Assembly (NCBI GenBank): GCA_036377055.1
Contig: DASUZD010000195.1
Coordinates: 1 to 10,006 of the forward strand
Source of the DNA: DASUZD01 sp036377055
GTDB taxonomy: Bacteria > Actinomycetota > Thermoleophilia > Gaiellales > Gaiellaceae
Direction of reading: 5' to 3'
Length of the DNA stretch: 10,006 nucleotides
The notes below the pieces were generated by a model. The model had not been told where the DNA came from. It was given only the letters and a program-made list of their open reading frames with translations, and made no database searches. This document shows, one piece after another, positions 7,890-10,006 of this stretch. The position numbers and the translations under genes are program-made. Within the stretch, counting starts at the first letter, position 1; each line of letters begins with the position of its first letter.

Positions 7890-7999
7890 GCACACGAGCC
7901 TAGCGCCTGCCCGTCGCCGGACTGGCGTCTCACTCTTTCGAGGGATCTGTCCCCCACGTGGGTGATGCCCTGCCTGCGGCACGCCCGTACCTTCCCGCG
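7890..7999. promoter_or_regulatory. Divergent promoter region between murT and the diguanylate cyclase gene, with a CCCACGTGGG palindrome
   Basis: On the minus strand TAGGCT (7897-7902) sits at -13 to -8 of murT ATG 7889. On the plus strand TACCTT (7988-7993) sits at -12 to -7 of GTG 8000. Neither start has a Shine-Dalgarno, so both mRNAs may be leaderless. The perfect 10-bp palindrome CCCACGTGGG (7953-7962) lies between them and could bind a dimeric regulator of either gene. The -35 boxes are not convincing. Confidence 0.45.
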
Positions 8000-9316
8000 G
8001 TGGACACGTTCTGCGGCCCGCGCGTCAGCGTGGAGACGAAAGCGCTCTCCCCGCGCGCGTTCCTCTACGTGGGTGCGGTGATCGCCGCCGCGGTGGCGTC
8101 GGCGGCGCCGTTCGTCACGAATCTGACGCCGACGACCCCCGGCTGGCCGACGTTCCTGATCCTCGCCACGTGCACGGCCGTGGCGCAGCTCTTCGTCGTC
8201 CGGACGCCGCGCAACCAGTCGTACCACACCAGCATCGTCTTCATCGTCCCGGCGGTCCTGCTGCTGCGGCCGGAGCTCGTGGCGCTGCTGCCGCTCGCGC
8301 AGCACATCCCCGAGTGGCTGAAGAACCGGAGCCGCTGGTACGGGCAGACGTTCAACATCTGCAACTACGCGCTCGACTCGCTCGCCGCGCTCGCGGGGGC
8401 GCGGTTCGTGCTCTCGCTGCACGGCCTGATTCCGCACGCGAGCGCCCGGCACGCGGCCGCCGGTCTCGTCGCGTGCGTCGTCTTCGTCGCGACGAACCAC
8501 ACGTTGCTCGCCGTCATGCTGCGGCTCGGGCCGGGGCATTCGCTCCGCGCGACCAGCCTCTTCTCGTTCGAGAGCCTCTCGACTGATCTCGTGCTCGCGG
8601 CGCTCGGCGTCGGCATCGCCGCGTTCTGGTCGTGGAACCCGTGGCTCGTGCCTTTCGCGATCGCACCGCTCCTCTTGATTCACCGCTCGCTGAGCGTCCC
8701 GGCGCTCCAGGCGGAGGCCCGCGTCGACCCGAAGACCGGACTCTTCAACGCGCGCCACTTCGCGGCCGCTCTCGCCGATGAGCTGGGGCGCGCTGCTCGC
8801 TTCGAGCGGCCGCTGTCGCTGCTCATGGCCGACCTCGACCTCCTCCGCGAGATCAACAACACGTACGGCCACCTCGCGGGCGACGCCGTCCTGAAAGGGA
8901 TCGCAGACGTCTTCCGCGGCGAGCTCCGCCACTACGACGTGCCGGCGCGCTTCGGCGGCGAGGAGTTCTCGATCCTCCTGCCGGAGACGCCGCCGCAGCA
9001 GGCGCTCGAGATCGCGGACCGGATCCGGCGTGCCGTAGCGGAGAGTCCGTTCGAGGTCGAGACGTCGAGCGAGCCGATCTGGGTGACGGTCTCGATCGGC
9101 GTGGCCGGGTTCCCGAAGGACGCGACCGGCGCGAACGAGCTGATCCACCAGGCCGACCTCGCCGTCTACCGCGCGAAGCTCGAGGGCCGGAACCGCGTGC
9201 TCCGCGCGAGCTCGGAGCCGCTTCTCGTGCCACAGGACCGGACGAAGCGGCGCGTGGCCGTTCCGGACGACGGCAGGCGTTCGCGCTCGAGGTCGAGACC
9301 GGCTCGATCTCGCTGA
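8000..9316 (+). CDS. Multi-pass membrane diguanylate cyclase (GGDEF domain)
   Basis: The 438-residue inner-membrane protein would make cyclic di-GMP from two GTP. The first 240 residues hold about six or seven hydrophobic segments (near 21-40, 51-67, 78-103, 124-140, 153-176, 195-212, 214-229), an uncharacterised sensory membrane domain. The GGDEF domain starts at VDPKTGLFNARHF (242-254), with DLDLLREINNTYGHLAGD (278-295), RFGGEEFSILLPE (317-329) and VSIGVAGFP (364-372). GGEEF (319-323) is the active-site form, and RHYD (310-313) is an RxxD inhibitory site at the usual distance. Two positions differ from consensus: Leu-Arg replaces Phe-Lys and Asn-Asn replaces Asn-Asp. I choose GTG 8000 because a -10-like box precedes it; in-frame GTG 7958 would add 14 residues. 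The extreme C-terminus (RSRSRSRPARSR) looks like out-of-frame sequence. Confidence 0.87.
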   Translation: MDTFCGPRVSVETKALSPRAFLYVGAVIAAAVASAAPFVTNLTPTTPGWPTFLILATCTAVAQLFVVRTPRNQSYHTSIVFIVPAVLLLRPELVALLPLAQHIPEWLKNRSRWYGQTFNICNYALDSLAALAGARFVLSLHGLIPHASARHAAAGLVACVVFVATNHTLLAVMLRLGPGHSLRATSLFSFESLSTDLVLAALGVGIAAFWSWNPWLVPFAIAPLLLIHRSLSVPALQAEARVDPKTGLFNARHFAAALADELGRAARFERPLSLLMADLDLLREINNTYGHLAGDAVLKGIADVFRGELRHYDVPARFGGEEFSILLPETPPQQALEIADRIRRAVAESPFEVETSSEPIWVTVSIGVAGFPKDATGANELIHQADLAVYRAKLEGRNRVLRASSEPLLVPQDRTKRRVAVPDDGRRSRSRSRPARSR

Positions 9317-9412
9317 GCGCCGTCGGCGCGCTCGGTGCCGCCGCGCTCTTCGTGGGGTGCTGAGCGCGTGGCTGCTCCCGCACTACGTCGTCTCCGGCTT
9401 GTCGGCAGCGTG
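9317..9412 (+). other. Coding-like sequence in shifting frames after the diguanylate cyclase stop
   Basis: The frame one base away from the cyclase reads from 9271 to TGA 9361-9363 and gives a hydrophobic peptide (QAFALEVETG then SAVGALGAAALFVG). The third frame from GTG 9357 to TGA 9411-9413 gives VLSAWLLPHYVVSGLSAA. Joined, they would make one membrane helix. Each join needs one extra base, always in the same direction. This could be a decayed or mis-assembled C-terminus of the cyclase or of a lost gene. Confidence 0.3.
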
Positions 9413-9541
9413 ATGGCGAGCGCCTACCGCGCGGCGGGAACCCAGTTCTGCCCGCGCTGCGTCGGCGCGCTCGAGCGGCTCCTCCCAGTCGAGCCCGAGG
9501 AGCCGATCGAGACGCCCTCGGAGCTCGCGGCCGAGTCCTAA
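9413..9541 (+). CDS. Small ORF with CxxC, unrecognised (possible fragment)
   Basis: The 42-codon ORF starts at ATG 9413, overlapping a TGA of another frame as TGATG. It encodes MASAYRAAGTQFCPRCVGAL followed by an acidic Pro/Glu-rich tail. A single CPRC pair could bind metal only with a partner. No Shine-Dalgarno is visible. I do not recognise a family. It is either a short gene or the end of a frameshifted reading frame that began in or after the diguanylate cyclase gene. Confidence that it is translated alone is low. Confidence 0.25.
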   Translation: MASAYRAAGTQFCPRCVGALERLLPVEPEEPIETPSELAAES

Positions 9542-9761
9542 CCAGCCACGTCTTGGCACCGAGCGCGGACATTGTCCCAAGGGCGATTCAAGCCGTGCCC
9601 CCGCGAGCCAGGCCCTTTCGGCCGAGCCTGCCTGCGGAGCGGGCCAATTGTCTCGCCGGGCCGTGTCCCAGGGCCTGACCCCGGGTCAGTGGCCGGAACG
9701 GCCACGTCCCGCCGCGCGCGGTTGAACTTGCGGTTTTCACATCTCGCTCTATCCTTGTTGC
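9542..9761. other. 220-bp intergenic region with abutting palindromes
   Basis: I see no gene. CTGACCC-C-GGGTCAG (9675-9689) is a perfect 7-bp inverted repeat around one base, and GTGGCCG-GAA-CGGCCAC (9689-9705) is a perfect 7-bp stem with a GAA loop; the two share base 9689. No T-tract follows. Near-copies TGTCCCAAGGGC (9573-9584) and TGTCCCAGGGC (9664-9674) also lie here, and CCAGCCACGTC (9542-9552) repeats a string at 5617-5627. The palindromes could form a terminator-like structure for the cyclase transcript or be part of a dispersed intergenic repeat. Confidence 0.5.
9728..9761 (+). promoter_or_regulatory. Probable leaderless promoter of the HNH_repeat-like gene
   Basis: TTGCGG (9728-9733) and TATCCT (9750-9755) are separated by 16 bp. 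The -10 box lies at -12 to -7 of ATG 9762. No Shine-Dalgarno is present. The flanking bases are locally AT-rich (GGTTTTCACAT), unlike the surroundings. This is the best-formed promoter in the window. Confidence 0.55.
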
Positions 9762-10006
9762 ATGGCGCGAAAGCCGCCGTTCCGCGCGGTGGTCGAGATC
9801 GACCACGACGCGCTCGCCGAGTTCCAGGCCGGGATCCGCAAGCGCTACTCGGACGAGCAGATCCTCGACGAGCTGCGGGCGTGCGCGGAGCGGGTCGGCC
9901 GCTCGCCGACGATGCGCGAGTTCGCCGCCGATGCCGCGACGTCCGTCCACCCGCAGACGGTGATCGAGCACTTCGGGAGCTGGAACCGCGCGAAGCGCCT
10001 CGCCGG
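9762..10006 (+). CDS. Protein with homing-endonuclease-associated (HNH_repeat-like) module, partial at right edge
   Basis: The visible 81 codons begin MARKPPFRAVVEIDHDALAE and then carry a repeat unit YSDEQILDELRACAERVGRS (29-48) with PTMREFAADA, a short variable part and FGSWNRAKRLAG. The pattern (S-D/E-E-x-L-L helix, a G-R-x-P-T-x-x-E-F turn, and a closing FGSWNxAxxxAG) is that of the homing-endonuclease-associated repeat, a small helical DNA-binding unit often found in tandem or beside HNH nucleases, and common as stand-alone putative regulators in some Actinomycetota. Whether more repeats or a nuclease follow lies outside the window. A well-placed -10 box directly upstream supports ATG 9762 and a leaderless mRNA. 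Confidence 0.7.
   Translation, partial: MARKPPFRAVVEIDHDALAEFQAGIRKRYSDEQILDELRACAERVGRSPTMREFAADAATSVHPQTVIEHFGSWNRAKRLA

Noticed and set aside
7838..9148. 436-codon open frame on the minus strand
   Set aside because: It is antisense to the diguanylate cyclase and made of Arg/Glu/Asp-rich sequence without recognisable motifs.
5617..9552. CCAGCCACGTC repeated at 5617-5627 and 9542-9552, each shortly after a TAA
   Set aside because: Two copies of an 11-mer in GC-rich DNA can occur by chance. It does not bound any coherent element, so I do not call it an attachment site.

Overview
The window is very GC-rich DNA of the high-GC Gram-positive (Actinomycetota) kind. This rests on codons ending almost always in G or C, frequent GTG starts, a desuccinylase of the Gram-positive DapE type, a MurT/GatD pair, and operons that appear to begin with leaderless mRNAs. 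A Thermoleophilia/Gaiellales-like lineage is my best guess, but that is inference. No rRNA, tRNA, CRISPR array or insertion sequence is visible.

Left part (1-3360). On the minus strand, dapE (179-1210) is followed after 2 nt by the start of a class I/II aminotransferase cut by the window edge; together they look like late steps of diaminopimelate/lysine synthesis. A 21-bp divergent gap separates dapE from a plus-strand SpoU-family RNA methyltransferase (1232-2038). The GTPase gene hflX (2047-3360) follows, with its probable -10 box lying over the methyltransferase stop codon.

Middle (3357-5754). dut (GTGA overlap with hflX) and a Nudix hydrolase (1-nt overlap with dut) complete a tightly coupled run that suggests ribosome rescue plus nucleotide-pool cleaning. 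After 115 bp comes the compositional outlier: a DUF2130-family coiled-coil protein with a PD-(D/E)XK nuclease-like core, in AT-richer codons than its neighbours. Its reading frame is broken by an in-frame TAG at 5409-5411. The next 63 codons, in the same frame, look like the missing C-terminus of the family. The TAG lies at the centre of an 18-bp perfect palindrome.

Right part (5755-10006). murT and gatD (minus strand, GTGA overlap) encode the lipid II isoglutaminyl synthase, so both ends of peptidoglycan stem-peptide supply (DAP synthesis and D-Glu amidation) lie in this window. Divergent from murT is a multi-pass membrane diguanylate cyclase with GGEEF and an RxxD inhibitory site. Downstream of it is a stretch where coding-like sequence runs through three successive frames, then a 220-bp intergenic region with two abutting palindromes. 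The window ends in the N-terminus of a protein with a homing-endonuclease-associated (HNH_repeat-like) module.

Five genes (1232, 2047, 7889, 8000, 9762) have a TAnnnT-like -10 box ending 6-7 nt before the start codon and no Shine-Dalgarno, so their mRNAs are probably leaderless. The most unusual item is the split DUF2130 gene. I see no clear evidence of a complete new multi-gene system.
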